DNA from: an uncultured Opitutia bacterium
GTDB taxonomy: Bacteria; Verrucomicrobiota; Verrucomicrobiia; Opitutales; Coraliomargaritaceae
Reading direction: 5' to 3'
Assembly: GCA_937136395.1 (NCBI GenBank)
Contig: CAKZOI010000022.1
Location: forward strand, 1 to 64,000
Length of the DNA: 64,000 bases
The position numbers and the translations under genes are program-made. The notes beneath the pieces were generated by a model. The model was not told the origin of the DNA, did no database searches, and saw nothing but the letters and a program-made list of their open reading frames with translations. Positions within the stretch are counted from its first letter, which is position 1. Each line of letters opens with the position of its first letter. This document shows positions 53,996 to 63,770 of the stretch, piece by piece.

Positions 53996-54409
53996 ATGCG
54001 AAGTCTATTTTTTGGTTGTTTACTCGCCTTGTGTATAAGTGTGGCACAGGGGCAAGGGCTGGAGCCTAAGTATGACATTCCTTCTTCGATTGCGAAAGTG
54101 CCTGAGCAATTCGATTTTATCGGTTCTTGGACCCGTGGGGATGGCACGTATCGTGTGGAGGTCATCGCGGGCAAAACGCCGGGAACTGTGATGGTGAAAT
54201 ATTTTAACCCGGAGCCGATCAATGTGGAAAGTGCGGTTTTTGATACGGTCGATGATTTGCCGCGTTTGACCTTTGTGTTGCGTGACGAAGGCTATCCAGG
54301 TTCCACATATCAATTGGAGTTTTATTCGGAGCGACGTGTGTTGTATGGTCAATACACACGCCCTGGGGCGGCTCCGTCAGAAGTGTATTTTATAAATGAT
54401 AACGAATAG
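53996..54409 (+). CDS. Small exported hypothetical protein
   Basis: 137 residues. The signal peptide RSLFFGCLLALCISVAQGQG is followed by a beta-rich domain (FDFIGSWTRGDGTYRVEVIA; YQLEFYSERRVLYGQYTRPG) that looks like a lipocalin-like or DUF-type single barrel. No catalytic motif. The K+ channel gene begins 10 bp later, so it may share its transcript. The stop codon is TAG. Confidence 0.62.
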   Translation: MRSLFFGCLLALCISVAQGQGLEPKYDIPSSIAKVPEQFDFIGSWTRGDGTYRVEVIAGKTPGTVMVKYFNPEPINVESAVFDTVDDLPRLTFVLRDEGYPGSTYQLEFYSERRVLYGQYTRPGAAPSEVYFINDNE

Positions 54410-54419
54410 TTAATCGACT

Positions 54420-55259
54420 ATGTCAGGGCGTTTTCGAGCAGAGTGTCGGCGGATTATTTTTCAGTCTCACCGTTGGGATGAAAAGCTGTTCGATATTGTT
54501 TTGATCATCGTTATTTTGATCAGTGTAGGCTTGGTCATGCTGGAGAGTGTGCCCACATTGGAGTCAGGCACGCGACATCTATTGTATGTCGCTGAGTGGG
54601 TGATCACGATCTTTTTCACACTCGAATATATACTTCGGCTGTATGTCTCAGATCGTCCTGCGCGCTATGCGCGTAGCTTCTTCGGGGTGGTCGACCTGCT
54701 TGCGATTTTACCGACATACATCGATTTACTGATCCCCGGTGCCCATTACTTAATGCTGCTTCGGGTGCTACGTGTCCTACGAATATTCCGTGTGCTGAAG
54801 CTTGCTAAGTATATTGGTGAAGCGAATATGTTGATGCGTGCGATGCGCTCCAGTATGCGGAAAATAGCCGTATTCATTTTTGCAGTCATCAATCTGGTGC
54901 TGATTTTAGGATCATTGATGTATTTGATCGAAGGCTCTGAAAACGGTTTTACCAGTATCCCTAAAAGTGTGTATTGGGCGATTGTGACACTGACGACCGT
55001 CGGTTATGGCGATATCTCCCCGCAGACACCGTTGGGGCAGTTTGTTGCTTCGATAATTATGATTACTGGGTATGGAATCATCGCGGTGCCGACAGCGATT
55101 GTGACTGCGGAAATGACGCAGCCGAAAAAGTTGGATGTGGAATCCGACCCCATATGTCCTGCTTGCGGATGGGAAAATCACGATCACGATGCGACTTATT
55201 GCAAGGTGTGTGGAGATAAACTGCCAGAGATTACCGTGGAACCTAAAGTTGATCTATGA
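54420..55259 (+). CDS. Voltage-gated K+ channel (Kv type) with C-terminal zinc ribbon
   Basis: 279 residues. S1 about 24-44, S2 57-77, S3 88-105, S4 about 111-128 ([20 protein letters not shown], arginines every third residue), S5 148-170, filter TTVGYGD at 192-198, S6 207-231. After S6 a short linker leads to two CxxC knuckles: CPACG at 246-250 and CKVCG at 261-265, a zinc-ribbon pattern. Kv family members do not normally have this; zinc or redox sensing is inferred. The following 77-codon gene overlaps by 4 bp, so both are translated together. Confidence 0.9.
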   Translation: MSGRFRAECRRIIFQSHRWDEKLFDIVLIIVILISVGLVMLESVPTLESGTRHLLYVAEWVITIFFTLEYILRLYVSDRPARYARSFFGVVDLLAILPTYIDLLIPGAHYLMLLRVLRVLRIFRVLKLAKYIGEANMLMRAMRSSMRKIAVFIFAVINLVLILGSLMYLIEGSENGFTSIPKSVYWAIVTLTTVGYGDISPQTPLGQFVASIIMITGYGIIAVPTAIVTAEMTQPKKLDVESDPICPACGWENHDHDATYCKVCGDKLPEITVEPKVDL

Positions 55260-55489
55260 ATAGCGAAGTGAATCAAAGTATTGAGCGATTACTCGATAAA
55301 GATGCGACCTCAGCGCAACGTAAAATGGCGCTGAAGCAACTGGGGGAGGTGTTGGAGGAAGACTATATTCTCAATTTACCTCCTCAGCGGCCGATTTTGA
55401 AAGCATTAGAGTCGCTCTCGAGGCGTGGGGCAGTTGAATCGGCCGTGAAGTCGAAAGCGAAGAAATTAATCAAGGAATATGGGCTGTAA
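55256..55489 (+). CDS. Small hypothetical protein coupled to the K+ channel gene
   Basis: 77 residues, no membrane helix. [20 protein letters not shown] is followed by [20 protein letters not shown], a charged helical protein. The ATG overlaps the channel stop codon (ATGA), strong evidence of translational coupling and perhaps a regulatory partner of the channel, but I recognise no family. Confidence 0.65.
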   Translation: MNSEVNQSIERLLDKDATSAQRKMALKQLGEVLEEDYILNLPPQRPILKALESLSRRGAVESAVKSKAKKLIKEYGL

Positions 55490-55556
55490 AGTCGCTAGCT
55501 TGTGGCTTGTGATTTGATGATTCAGTCGCCTAACTCGTCTATTAATTTTAATTTCC

Positions 55557-56693
55557 ATGCTTAAACTGCTGCATCGTCATATTTTGAAGGAAATCCTGCT
55601 TGCCACTGGAATGGCGATGGGACTTTTCATTTTCGTGCTTTTAATGGGCAATGCGCTGCGCGATGTGGCGGAGTTGGTGGCTGCAGGTAAGCTTGGGGTG
55701 GGTATTTTCTTTAAGCTGATCGGCCTGTTGATCCCATACGTTGCTGCCTATGCCTTACCCTTGGGCATGTTGACTGGCACCTTGATCGCGCTTGGGCGAT
55801 TGTCTTCGCAGCAGGAGATCGTGGCGATGAAAGCAGCTGGGATTAGCCTATACCAAATCGCTTCGCCCGTATTTTTGATTTCGTTTGTTGGAATGGTGCT
55901 TGGGGTGATTGTGAACCTTCACTACGCGCCACAATCACGTCTCGCCTATAAGCAACTGATGGCGGAGGCGATCACTCAGAACCCTGTGGGGTTCATTGAG
56001 GAGAAGCGCTTTATCAATGAGTTTCCTGGCTATGTCATTTATATGGGCGGGCGTGAAGGCCAGACGATGAAAGACTTCTGGATCTGGGAGTTGAATGACG
56101 ATAAGCAAGTGACTCGTTTTGTGCGCGCGGCAGAGGGTGAGTTGCGCTACGACGAAGGCGCCAATGAATTGGTTCTAGACTTGATCGATAGTGTCGCGGA
56201 GATTCGTTCAGAGAGTAACCAAGAGTCGTTCAATGAAATGCCAGAATTACCCTCATTTGGGGCGCTTTCTTTGGCCTTGCCGCTCGATCAATTATTTGGC
56301 GAGAAGACGCGGCGACGTGTGCGCACAAAAGAAATGACCTTCGCTCAGTTAATGGATCGTCGGAGTGAGATTATGGAGCAGGAAGCCGGGGCGGGGATGT
56401 CGAAAGAGCGCTTGAAGGTGCAGGTGCACTTGCAGAAGAACTTTGCGATGGCGTTCTCGGTGTTTTCGCTCGCTATTTTCGGCGTGCCTTTAGCGATTCA
56501 TGTCGGCCGTAAGGAGACCTATGCTAATCTTGCTATCGCGCTGATTATAGCGATGACCTATTACTTCTTGATGATCATCGTGAGTTGGATGGAAGATACG
56601 CCTGCCATGCGAGCGGATATCTTAATTTGGATTCCGAATATACTCTTTCAAGGAGTCGGCTTCTGGTTAATGCGTCGAGCGAGTCGACACTAA
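55557..56693 (+). CDS. LptF/LptG (YjgP/YjgQ) family permease
   Basis: 378 residues. It begins MLKLLHRHILKEILLATGMA with an N-terminal helix pair, YVAAYALPLGMLTGTLIALGRL, and a periplasmic beta-jellyroll (about 105-265), then three C-terminal helices (FAMAFSVFSLAIFGVPLAIH). This family joins LptB as the inner-membrane part of the LPS export machine. The usual second permease gene is not adjacent, as is often true in this phylum. Which of LptF or LptG it corresponds to cannot be decided. pabB follows 6 bp later. Confidence 0.9.
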   Translation: MLKLLHRHILKEILLATGMAMGLFIFVLLMGNALRDVAELVAAGKLGVGIFFKLIGLLIPYVAAYALPLGMLTGTLIALGRLSSQQEIVAMKAAGISLYQIASPVFLISFVGMVLGVIVNLHYAPQSRLAYKQLMAEAITQNPVGFIEEKRFINEFPGYVIYMGGREGQTMKDFWIWELNDDKQVTRFVRAAEGELRYDEGANELVLDLIDSVAEIRSESNQESFNEMPELPSFGALSLALPLDQLFGEKTRRRVRTKEMTFAQLMDRRSEIMEQEAGAGMSKERLKVQVHLQKNFAMAFSVFSLAIFGVPLAIHVGRKETYANLAIALIIAMTYYFLMIIVSWMEDTPAMRADILIWIPNILFQGVGFWLMRRASRH

Positions 56694-56699
56694 TACGCT

Positions 56700-58046
56700 A
56701 TGCGGATTATTAAGATTTCGGATCCCCCGTCGGTGGAAGCCTTGATTGAGCGCTTTGGTGCACGTCGCTCACCGTTCGTTTTAGACAGCTCGCAATTTAA
56801 CGATGGCTTAGGGCAGTGGAGCTTTTTTGGCGCGGACCCCTTTGAAGTGGTGACGCATACCAGTAGTCAGATGCTCCCTGCAGAAGCAGATGGTCTTGCG
56901 CTATTACGGTCGAAATTGGCGCCGTATCGCTTCGATCGAGAGGCGGATGATATTCCTTTCGTAGGCGGCGCTGTTGGTTTTTTATCTTACGACTATGGTC
57001 GCCAGATTGAATCGTTGCCAAGTCTGGCAGAGGATGATCGCTCGGTGCCAGACTTGTGCTTTGGGCTCTATGATGGTATTGCTGCGCTGAACCATCAAAC
57101 AGGTGAGTTATCTCTGATCGCACTTGGTATTCGCAGTGAAGCTGATGTCGTGATTCAAGAATTGCAGCAGATCGTTGATGCGGATGTGGCGAGTGCGCCT
57201 TCGAGTGCTGTGCACGGTGATTGGCAGTGGAATATGAGTCGCGAAGCATTTGAGTCGAAAGTGTCTCAAGTGCGCGAATATATAGCGAGCGGTGACATCT
57301 ATCAGGTGAACCTATCAAGACGTGCACGTTGTCCATTTGATGGTAATGCGTTGACTTTGTTTCAAGCGCTTCGCCATGGAAACCCATCGCCTTACGGTGC
57401 TTATATTGATATCGGGTCGCTGCAGATTATCTCCACATCACCAGAGCAATTCTTACGTAAGCGAGGGCGCTCTGTAGAGACGCGTCCTATCAAAGGCACA
57501 CGCCCTCGAGGCGAAAATGCTGTCGAAGACGCGCGCAACGCGCAGGCGCTCCGTAGTTCTGAAAAGGAGCGCGCGGAGCTCTTGATGATCGTCGATTTAG
57601 AGCGCAACGACCTTGGTCGAGTTGCCGAGTTCGGTAGCGTGCGCGTTGAAGCGCTGTATCACCTTGAGCACTACAAGCGAGTTATGCACCAGACGGCGCA
57701 GGTGAAGGCGCAACTTGCTCAGCCACACGATGTGTTTGATTGTGTGCGAGCCTTGTTTCCCGGGGGGTCGATTTCAGGTGCGCCGAAGGTGCGAGCCATG
57801 GAAATTATCGAGGAATTAGAACCGACTCGACGCGGGGTCTACTGTGGTTCGGTCGGCTATATTGGCTTCGATGGAGATGCTGAATTGAACATCGCAATAC
57901 GTAGTTTACATATTAAGGATGGCTATTTGGACTACCAAGTCGGTGGTGGAATTGTGTGGGATTCGGACTCGGCCAGCGAGTATCAAGAAACGCTCGATAA
58001 AGGACGCGCGATTAGAGAGACTTTAGATAGTTTATGTCAGAAATAA
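56700..58046 (+). CDS. pabB: Aminodeoxychorismate synthase component I
   Basis: Makes 4-amino-4-deoxychorismate for folate. 448 residues. ETRPIKGTRPRGENAVEDA is decisive: the PIKGT lysine is characteristic of PabB, where anthranilate synthase has PIAGT. Other landmarks are YIASGDIYQVNLSRRARC, STSPEQFLRKRGRSVETRP, LMIVDLERNDLGRVAEFGSV and FPGGSISGAPKVRAMEIIEE. No pabA is adjacent. pabC overlaps the 3' end by 13 bp. Confidence 0.93.
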   Translation: MRIIKISDPPSVEALIERFGARRSPFVLDSSQFNDGLGQWSFFGADPFEVVTHTSSQMLPAEADGLALLRSKLAPYRFDREADDIPFVGGAVGFLSYDYGRQIESLPSLAEDDRSVPDLCFGLYDGIAALNHQTGELSLIALGIRSEADVVIQELQQIVDADVASAPSSAVHGDWQWNMSREAFESKVSQVREYIASGDIYQVNLSRRARCPFDGNALTLFQALRHGNPSPYGAYIDIGSLQIISTSPEQFLRKRGRSVETRPIKGTRPRGENAVEDARNAQALRSSEKERAELLMIVDLERNDLGRVAEFGSVRVEALYHLEHYKRVMHQTAQVKAQLAQPHDVFDCVRALFPGGSISGAPKVRAMEIIEELEPTRRGVYCGSVGYIGFDGDAELNIAIRSLHIKDGYLDYQVGGGIVWDSDSASEYQETLDKGRAIRETLDSLCQK

Positions 58047-58846
58047 AAATTATAAGCGCGAAGGATCAAGTCAGGCTGAGGCCATTGGATGCTGGCTTTG
58101 CTTATAGTTATGGCTTGTTTGAAACGATCAAGTATGCAGAGGGTGTGCTCTCTTTTTGGGCAGGGCATTGGTCGCGATTAAAGGCATCGGCTAAGGCGTT
58201 GAACCTCGAGTTTACTTTTTTGGAAGGTGCGGTTTTGGATGCCATTCGTGCACTTGTGCAGCAAGATTCAATTCGTTGCTCCATGATTAAATTGTCCTTG
58301 TTACGTGTAGAGGCTGGAGTGCGGCTCTATGTCTATGCGCGACCGATGGGGGATGCGCTGGAGTCGGTCGAGCTTAAGCTAGAGACGAAGTATCCACTGA
58401 ATCCGCATTCCTTGTTGGCGGGGCATAAGACGCACAACTATCTGGAGAATTTTGCACTTTTAGAGCAGGCGCGGGCGGAAGGCTACTATGATGCAATACG
58501 ATTAGACCCTCTGGATCATCTTGCAGAGACGACGATCGGTAACTTGTTTATTTTTGCCGATGGGCACCTGCGCACACCTTCGCTCGTGCATGGTATCTTG
58601 CCCGGTGTGATTCGTGCGCAGCTACTTGATGTGGCGGACGTTGAGGTAGGTAGTTATTATTCGGACATGCTGCAAAAGGCGAAGGCGGTGTATTTGACGA
58701 ATTCAGGTTCGGGAATTGTTCCAGTGGCCCGGATTGCAGGTGGAGGCGTTGATTGTAGGTATGAGAGCCGAGAGCATTCTTCGTTTGCGGATTTGAGTGC
58801 ACTACTTCAAGCCGCTGAGCGCTCGAACTCGACGAGAATCAAGTAG
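58034..58846 (+). CDS. pabC: Aminodeoxychorismate lyase-like, class IV aminotransferase
   Basis: 270 residues. RPLDAGFAYSYGLFETIKYA is the class IV opening; the PLP Lys is in LLAGHKTHNYLENFALLEQA, followed by TTIGNLFIFADGHLRTPSLV and GILPGVIRAQLLDV. Position directly after pabB, with a 13-bp overlap, points to releasing p-aminobenzoate rather than branched-chain amino acid transamination. The last 20 residues are Ser-rich and probably disordered. Confidence 0.85.
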   Translation: MSEIKIISAKDQVRLRPLDAGFAYSYGLFETIKYAEGVLSFWAGHWSRLKASAKALNLEFTFLEGAVLDAIRALVQQDSIRCSMIKLSLLRVEAGVRLYVYARPMGDALESVELKLETKYPLNPHSLLAGHKTHNYLENFALLEQARAEGYYDAIRLDPLDHLAETTIGNLFIFADGHLRTPSLVHGILPGVIRAQLLDVADVEVGSYYSDMLQKAKAVYLTNSGSGIVPVARIAGGGVDCRYESREHSSFADLSALLQAAERSNSTRIK

Positions 58847-58911
58847 GCGCCGATTGGCTGGCCGGCCTGAGGGGAGTCTGTGTAGTGCTATTTATGCAAA
58901 TTCCCAGATTT

Positions 58912-58941
58912 TTGTCAATTTAGATAGAATTCAAATAAAAT
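58912..58941 (+). promoter_or_regulatory. Possible sigma70-like promoter upstream of the araC-type gene
   Basis: TTGTCA at 58912-58917 and TAAAAT at 58936-58941 with an 18-bp spacer in an AT-rich gap (58847-59102). The distance to the gene start is about 160 bp, so a long 5' leader would result. TTGTCA recurs at 59061. Judged by eye only. Confidence 0.3.
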
Positions 58942-59102
58942 GGTTAACTTCGGGTTATCTTTGTTTATAAGTTCTTTAATTTAACATATTTATAGTATTC
59001 GCAGTGGATGGTATTTGTGTGATACTTGTGGCTTATTGGTTCTTCTTCTGTATTATTATCTTGTCAATTTGCTTCAGATGAGTGCTTTATGTGGCATACT
59101 TT

Positions 59103-59921
59103 ATGAAACCCCGTCCCCTAAATGAGTCAGAGCTCCGTGATGCGCAGAGTGAATTCCTTGGTCGACTGCGCCCTGGGCAACTTGTGGAGGGACTATTTGA
59201 TGTAATTCCGGGAGTGTTTTACTTTGTGAAAGACCTGGAGAGTCGATTCATGGGAGGTAGTCTGAGTTTTGCTCAATCAATGGGCGTGTCTACTGTCGCA
59301 GAATTAATCGGTAAGACTGACTATGACTTTAGCCCGGATTTTTTGGCGGATGCCTTTTACGCCGATGATCAAAGTGTCATGGTGGGTGCTAAAGAGATTC
59401 ACGATAAAGTTGAACTTGTTCCAGCTGCCGACGGCTCTCTTGATTGGTTGAGCACAACAAAAATACCACTGTATGGTAACAATGCTTCAGTTGTCGGACT
59501 TGCTGGTGTGGCGCGCATCATACGCGATGATGATAGGGTGTATGCTGATCATCCAGAAATGCACCGTATTGTGCACCATGTGCGTGGGCACTATCGGGAG
59601 AAGATGTCGGTTGCCGACATGGCGAATGTCGGTGGGATTTCAGTCAGTTCGCAAGAGCGTTTATTTCGCAAGATTTTTGGTCTCACGCCTTTAATGTATT
59701 TACGTAAAACACGTTTGAATGCCGCGTGCGCGATGCTTCGAGGCACGTCTACCGGCTTAGCTCAGATCGCGATCGAGTGTGGCTTAACGGATCAGACTAA
59801 TATGACGCGTGCGTTTCGTTTGGAGCTAAAGATCACTCCGTTGAAGTATCGTCGTCGCTTTCAAGAAGCAAAGCCGCGCCGTAAAGAATCTAATAAAGCA
59901 GTATTATTAACCTATTCCTAA
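59103..59921 (+). CDS. AraC-family transcriptional regulator with PAS-like sensor
   Basis: Start at ATG 59103 (MKPRPLNESELRDAQSEFLG); a GTG at 59082 is an alternative. 272 residues. The N-terminal part (about 35-150: FDVIPGVFYFVKDLESRFMG, KTDYDFSPDFLADAFYADDQ) is a PAS fold. The C-terminal AraC domain (about 165-260) has two helix-turn-helix units: MSVADMANVGGISVSSQERL and GLAQIAIECGLTDQTNMTRA, then FRLELKITPLKYRRRF. It probably controls the transporter and oxidoreductase genes that follow after 24 bp. Confidence 0.9.
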   Translation: MKPRPLNESELRDAQSEFLGRLRPGQLVEGLFDVIPGVFYFVKDLESRFMGGSLSFAQSMGVSTVAELIGKTDYDFSPDFLADAFYADDQSVMVGAKEIHDKVELVPAADGSLDWLSTTKIPLYGNNASVVGLAGVARIIRDDDRVYADHPEMHRIVHHVRGHYREKMSVADMANVGGISVSSQERLFRKIFGLTPLMYLRKTRLNAACAMLRGTSTGLAQIAIECGLTDQTNMTRAFRLELKITPLKYRRRFQEAKPRRKESNKAVLLTYS

Positions 59922-59945
59922 TAAACACACAAACAAACTCCTCGC

Positions 59946-61502
59946 ATGCAGCATAGTAAAAACGACAAAATAGTATTTTGGGGCTCCTTTATAGCCCTGA
60001 TTACGACTTCGATGGCATTTATCATACGTGCCTTTTTAATTAATAACGCCAATTTATGGCCAGCGGAGTTTGGTTTCGATAAAGTGCAGGGTGGCGAGCT
60101 TTTCGGAGCTGGCATCTGGCCGTTTGCGATCAGTATTATCGCCTTCAGTTTGATCATCGATAAGGTCGGTTACAAATTTGCAATGTTCTTTAGTTTCGCT
60201 TGTTACGCGATCTTTGGCGGGATGGCGATGATGGCATACAGTGTGGTTAATGGCGACGTTGCGGACCTCGCACTGGCACAGGCCGAAGCGTGGAATTATC
60301 TCTATTGGGGCTCAGTGATTCTCGGCTTGGGTAACGGCACTGTGGAAGCTTTTATTAACCCAGTGGTTGCGACGCTCTTTAAGGACGAGAAGTCTAAGTG
60401 GTTGAATATCTTGCATGCTGGCTGGCCCGGTGGCTTGGTGCTCGGCGGTGTGGTGGCAATTGCCTTGAGTGGTGCGGTCGCAAATGACTGGCGTATTCTT
60501 ATCGCTACGATGTTTTTGCCAGCGTTTATCTATCTTGTTATGCTCGCCACGGTGAAGTTTCCAATTAACGAGCGTGTGGCTGCCGGCTCCAGTTATAAGG
60601 AGATGCTTGCAGAGTTTGGCACGCCAGCTGCGTTTATTGCATTTTACCTTATCTACGCTCAACTTGGTCAAGTGTTTGGATGGTCGGGTTCGCTTACCTG
60701 GTCATTGATTGCGGCAACAGTAATTGGCTATGCCGTGTATAGTCGCTCATTTGGAAATATCTTATTGTTGATTCTCGTCATTGTGATGATGCCTTTGGCG
60801 ACAACTGAGATCGGCACAGATGGCTGGATTTCAGGCTTGATGGAGAAACCGATGCACGAGGCAGGCTGGGATCCGACATGGGTATTGGTCTATACTTCTG
60901 CGATTATGATGGTGCTGCGCTTTTTTGCAGGCCCAGTCATTAAGAAATTCGGGCCACTTGGTTTGTTAGCGATTTGTTCTGCATTAGCGATTGTGGGGCT
61001 TATGCTGCTTTCGAAGGCAGTCGGTGTCGCATTCATCTTTTTTGCCGCAACCCTCTATGGTGTGGCTAAAACATACTTCTGGCCGACGATGCTTGGCGTA
61101 GTTGCCGAGCAAACTCCAAAGGGTGGAGCCCTTACTCTGAACGCGATTGCAGGCATTGGAATGCTTGCCGTGGGTATTCTGGGTTTCCCGTTTATTGGCT
61201 TTTTGCAAGAAAGCTCGGTCTCGACTGCAGTGAAAGAGGAGATGCCTGCGGTATACGAGCAGGCGTCGATGGATAGTGATTATTTACTCGGTAAATATAC
61301 AGTTATTGATTCTTCGGTAGTCACGACTTTACCAGAAGCGGCTCAAAATGAAGTTGCTGCGATTCAAGAACGCGAGACGCAAGGAGCACTTGGCAAGATG
61401 GTTATGTTCCCCGCATTTATGCTCGTTATTTATATTGGTCTAATTCTCTACTTTAAATCTAAGGGCGGGTATAAGCCTAAGGTTCTAGATTCTGCTCATT
61501 AA
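59946..61502 (+). CDS. MFS transporter, sugar-type
   Basis: 518 residues, 12 or more hydrophobic helices, with a cytoplasmic or periplasmic insertion near 420-475 (ESSVSTAVKEEMPAVYEQAS). WNYLYWGSVILGLGNGTVEA is in the position of the MFS A/B motif region. Members of this subgroup in Verrucomicrobia and Planctomycetes occur with ThuA and Gfo/Idh/MocA genes, so a sugar or polyol substrate is inferred. The gene directly follows the AraC regulator and precedes an ankyrin gene with no gap, so operon structure is likely. Confidence 0.85.
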   Translation: MQHSKNDKIVFWGSFIALITTSMAFIIRAFLINNANLWPAEFGFDKVQGGELFGAGIWPFAISIIAFSLIIDKVGYKFAMFFSFACYAIFGGMAMMAYSVVNGDVADLALAQAEAWNYLYWGSVILGLGNGTVEAFINPVVATLFKDEKSKWLNILHAGWPGGLVLGGVVAIALSGAVANDWRILIATMFLPAFIYLVMLATVKFPINERVAAGSSYKEMLAEFGTPAAFIAFYLIYAQLGQVFGWSGSLTWSLIAATVIGYAVYSRSFGNILLLILVIVMMPLATTEIGTDGWISGLMEKPMHEAGWDPTWVLVYTSAIMMVLRFFAGPVIKKFGPLGLLAICSALAIVGLMLLSKAVGVAFIFFAATLYGVAKTYFWPTMLGVVAEQTPKGGALTLNAIAGIGMLAVGILGFPFIGFLQESSVSTAVKEEMPAVYEQASMDSDYLLGKYTVIDSSVVTTLPEAAQNEVAAIQERETQGALGKMVMFPAFMLVIYIGLILYFKSKGGYKPKVLDSAH

Positions 61503-61532
61503 TTGAATCGTTCTATGTGTTTACGGAGTTTA

Positions 61533-62144
61533 ATGAAAGCGCTTCTCTTTTGGGCACTTGTTATTGGGTCAGCTCAGGCTGCCGAGGTGACTATCGACAA
61601 AGCAATCGCCAAAGGAGAGCTTGCTGTCGTGCGAGAACTCGTTGCGGCAGACCCAGCAGCGGCCAATCAAGGAGTGCATCCGAAGTTGACTCCGTTACAT
61701 CAAGCGATCCTGCGTAAGAAGGTTGAGATTGCTGTCTTCTTAATCGAATCTGGGGCAGATGTGAATCGCCCTGATTCGAGCAAGCGCACGCCCTTGCATT
61801 TGTGTGTAGACCGAGACTTGCCTAGAGTTGCGGCTGCGCTGCTCAAGGCAAAGGCAAAGCCTGACGAGTGGGATAAGGCTGGTTGGACGCCTTTGCACAA
61901 CGCTGCGGCTAAAAATAAATTAGCGATTGCTAAAGTGCTCATCAAGGGAGGGGTCAACCCTAAAGCCCTTAGTGAGCGTGGTGGCACGCCATTGCATGAA
62001 GCCGCCGCCAGTGCTGACGCGGGATTTGTGCAATACTTATTGGATCAAGGAGTAGATCCTGTTGTCAAAGCATCAGACGGAAGCACGGCACTTTCCATAG
62101 CCACGGCGAACAAAAATCAAGCCGCGACAACCCTTTTAAAATAA
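61533..62144 (+). CDS. Exported ankyrin-repeat protein
   Basis: The ATG at 61533 (MKALLFWALVIGSAQAAEVT) gives a signal peptide cut near AQA-AE; a TTG at 61503, which touches the MFS stop, is a longer option. About 203 residues, five ankyrin repeats with the TPLH consensus: LTPLHQAILRKKVEIAVFLI, RTPLHLCVDRDLPRVAAALL, WTPLHNAAAKNKLAIAKVLI, GTPLHEAAASADAGFVQYLL and STALSIATANKNQAATTLL. A binding scaffold in the periplasm; partner unknown, but its position in a Tat/oxidoreductase cluster is suggestive. Confidence 0.87.
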   Translation: MKALLFWALVIGSAQAAEVTIDKAIAKGELAVVRELVAADPAAANQGVHPKLTPLHQAILRKKVEIAVFLIESGADVNRPDSSKRTPLHLCVDRDLPRVAAALLKAKAKPDEWDKAGWTPLHNAAAKNKLAIAKVLIKGGVNPKALSERGGTPLHEAAASADAGFVQYLLDQGVDPVVKASDGSTALSIATANKNQAATTLLK

Positions 62145-62166
62145 ACACTCTAAATTGAATTAATTA

Positions 62167-63546
62167 ATGAAAAATCAAACTCGTAGAGCATTTCTAAAAA
62201 CATCTGCTGCGACTGCGGCAGGCGCTTTTGTCTTACCACGTTTCTCGATTGGCCAAGCAGGCGGCTCGGCGAATAGTAAGCTAAATATCGCACACATTGG
62301 TGCCGGTAACATTGCTGCAATGGCTTACTCCGGATGTAAGAGCGAAAACTTGATCGCGCTTTGCGATATCGATTCGCGTATGTTTTTACAACATAAGGGA
62401 AAGCATCCTGAAGTAGCTAAAGCGCAGACATTTACTGATTTCCGCGTCATGTTGGATAAGCTTGGCAAGGATATTGACGGCGTCTGTATCAACACTCCCG
62501 ATCATACGCACTTCAATGCAACCATTGCTTGTATGGAGCGGGGTATCCACGTATGCACTCAGAAACCCTTGACGCATAATATCTGGCAAGCTCGGACTTT
62601 GCGCAAGGCGAAGGCGAAATATGGCGTGGTCACCAATATGGCAAACCAGGGGCATACCTATGATGGGATTCGTGCGATGCGCGAGATGTATGAAGCAGAC
62701 AGTTTTGGTCAGATTCGTGAGGTGCATATGGGGTTTGGTGGCCCGAATTGGAAGGGTCCGTATTTTCAAAAACCAATGAGTATGCCGCTTCCTAGCGAAG
62801 CTGTGCCAGTGAGCGTGGACTGGGATTTGTGGTTGGGGCCTCAGGCAGAGCGACCTTATAACAAGCTGTATCACCCGAAAAAATGGCGTGGCTTTTATGA
62901 TTTTGGCACTGGGCAATTTGGTGATTGGTTCTGCCACATTGGAGATGGCGCGGTATGGGTCTTGGATCTGTATGAACCGACAGTAGTTGAGTGTGTTGAA
63001 CGCGGTCCAGCGATGTCAGGGATGATTCCTGACTACAGCGTTGTTCGTTTCGATTTCCCCGCACGTGGTAAAAAGCAAGCATGTTCAATGTATTGGTATG
63101 ACGGCGCTGTAAACGGGGGCACGCCGATTAAAACGCCCGATGATTGGGGTTGGGGCAAACTGCCGACTATGGGCTCTTACTGGTATGGGGATAAAGCAAA
63201 TGCATTCCTCGATGAACGTTCTAATAATCCACGCTTTACGGATAAGCAAAGAGCGCGAGTCTTCAAGGAGAGTGGTGGTGTTGCAAAAAAGTATCCACGC
63301 GTCCCTAAAGGTGGGCCATTCAAGGAATGGGTCCAAGCAATCAAAGGGGGCCCAGAGTGTGGCTCGAACTTCGACTATGCTGCACCGATGACTGAAGTTG
63401 CTTTACTCGGTGTGTTGGCGCAGCGCTTCGGAGGCCGTATCGAGTGGGATCCAATTAAAGGGGTGACCAATCGTCCAGAGTTGAATGCATATGTTAAGGA
63501 GCCCGTGCGTGCTGGTTGGGAAGCCGGTGAAGACCTTTGGGCTTAA
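62167..63546 (+). CDS. Tat-exported Gfo/Idh/MocA-family oxidoreductase, second copy
   Basis: 459 residues. The Tat signal is [20 protein letters not shown] (RRAFLK). The nucleotide loop [16 protein letters not shown] follows at about residue 40, and the catalytic-region block is [12 protein letters not shown], with Gln where EKP is usual. The C-terminal domain has [20 protein letters not shown]. It resembles the gene at 22703-23998 in architecture but is clearly a different paralogue. The TatA-like gene starts 8 bp after its stop. Likely a periplasmic sugar oxidoreductase; the substrate is unknown. Confidence 0.9.
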   Translation: MKNQTRRAFLKTSAATAAGAFVLPRFSIGQAGGSANSKLNIAHIGAGNIAAMAYSGCKSENLIALCDIDSRMFLQHKGKHPEVAKAQTFTDFRVMLDKLGKDIDGVCINTPDHTHFNATIACMERGIHVCTQKPLTHNIWQARTLRKAKAKYGVVTNMANQGHTYDGIRAMREMYEADSFGQIREVHMGFGGPNWKGPYFQKPMSMPLPSEAVPVSVDWDLWLGPQAERPYNKLYHPKKWRGFYDFGTGQFGDWFCHIGDGAVWVLDLYEPTVVECVERGPAMSGMIPDYSVVRFDFPARGKKQACSMYWYDGAVNGGTPIKTPDDWGWGKLPTMGSYWYGDKANAFLDERSNNPRFTDKQRARVFKESGGVAKKYPRVPKGGPFKEWVQAIKGGPECGSNFDYAAPMTEVALLGVLAQRFGGRIEWDPIKGVTNRPELNAYVKEPVRAGWEAGEDLWA

Positions 63547-63553
63547 TTGAGCT

Positions 63554-63748
63554 ATGTATATGCAAACACTTGCTTTTATTCAAAACGTTAGCATGTCCGA
63601 TCTCGTATTGGTGGTGTGTGTGATTTTACTATTTTTCGGCGCGAAGCGTTTGCCAAGACTTATCAAATCAATTGGTCAATCCTGCCGGGAGTTCAAGGGG
63701 GCGGCACGTTCCGACATGCCGTCTCGAGATTCGAACGATGTTAAATAA
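63554..63748 (+). CDS. tatA: TatA/E-like protein translocase subunit
   Basis: 64 residues. One N-terminal helix (SDLVLVVCVILLFFGAKRLP) with the FGAKRLP hinge is followed by an amphipathic helix RLIKSIGQSCREFKGAARSD, which is the TatA/E plan. MQTLAFIQN from 63560 may be the true start, three residues later. It pores or recruits for folded Tat substrates; the upstream neighbour is a Tat substrate. Whether this copy is general or dedicated to the cluster is unknown. TatB and TatC are not in the window. The next gene starts 23 bp after its stop. Confidence 0.83.
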   Translation: MYMQTLAFIQNVSMSDLVLVVCVILLFFGAKRLPRLIKSIGQSCREFKGAARSDMPSRDSNDVK

Positions 63749-63770
63749 ATTTACCCGAGATGATCCTATT

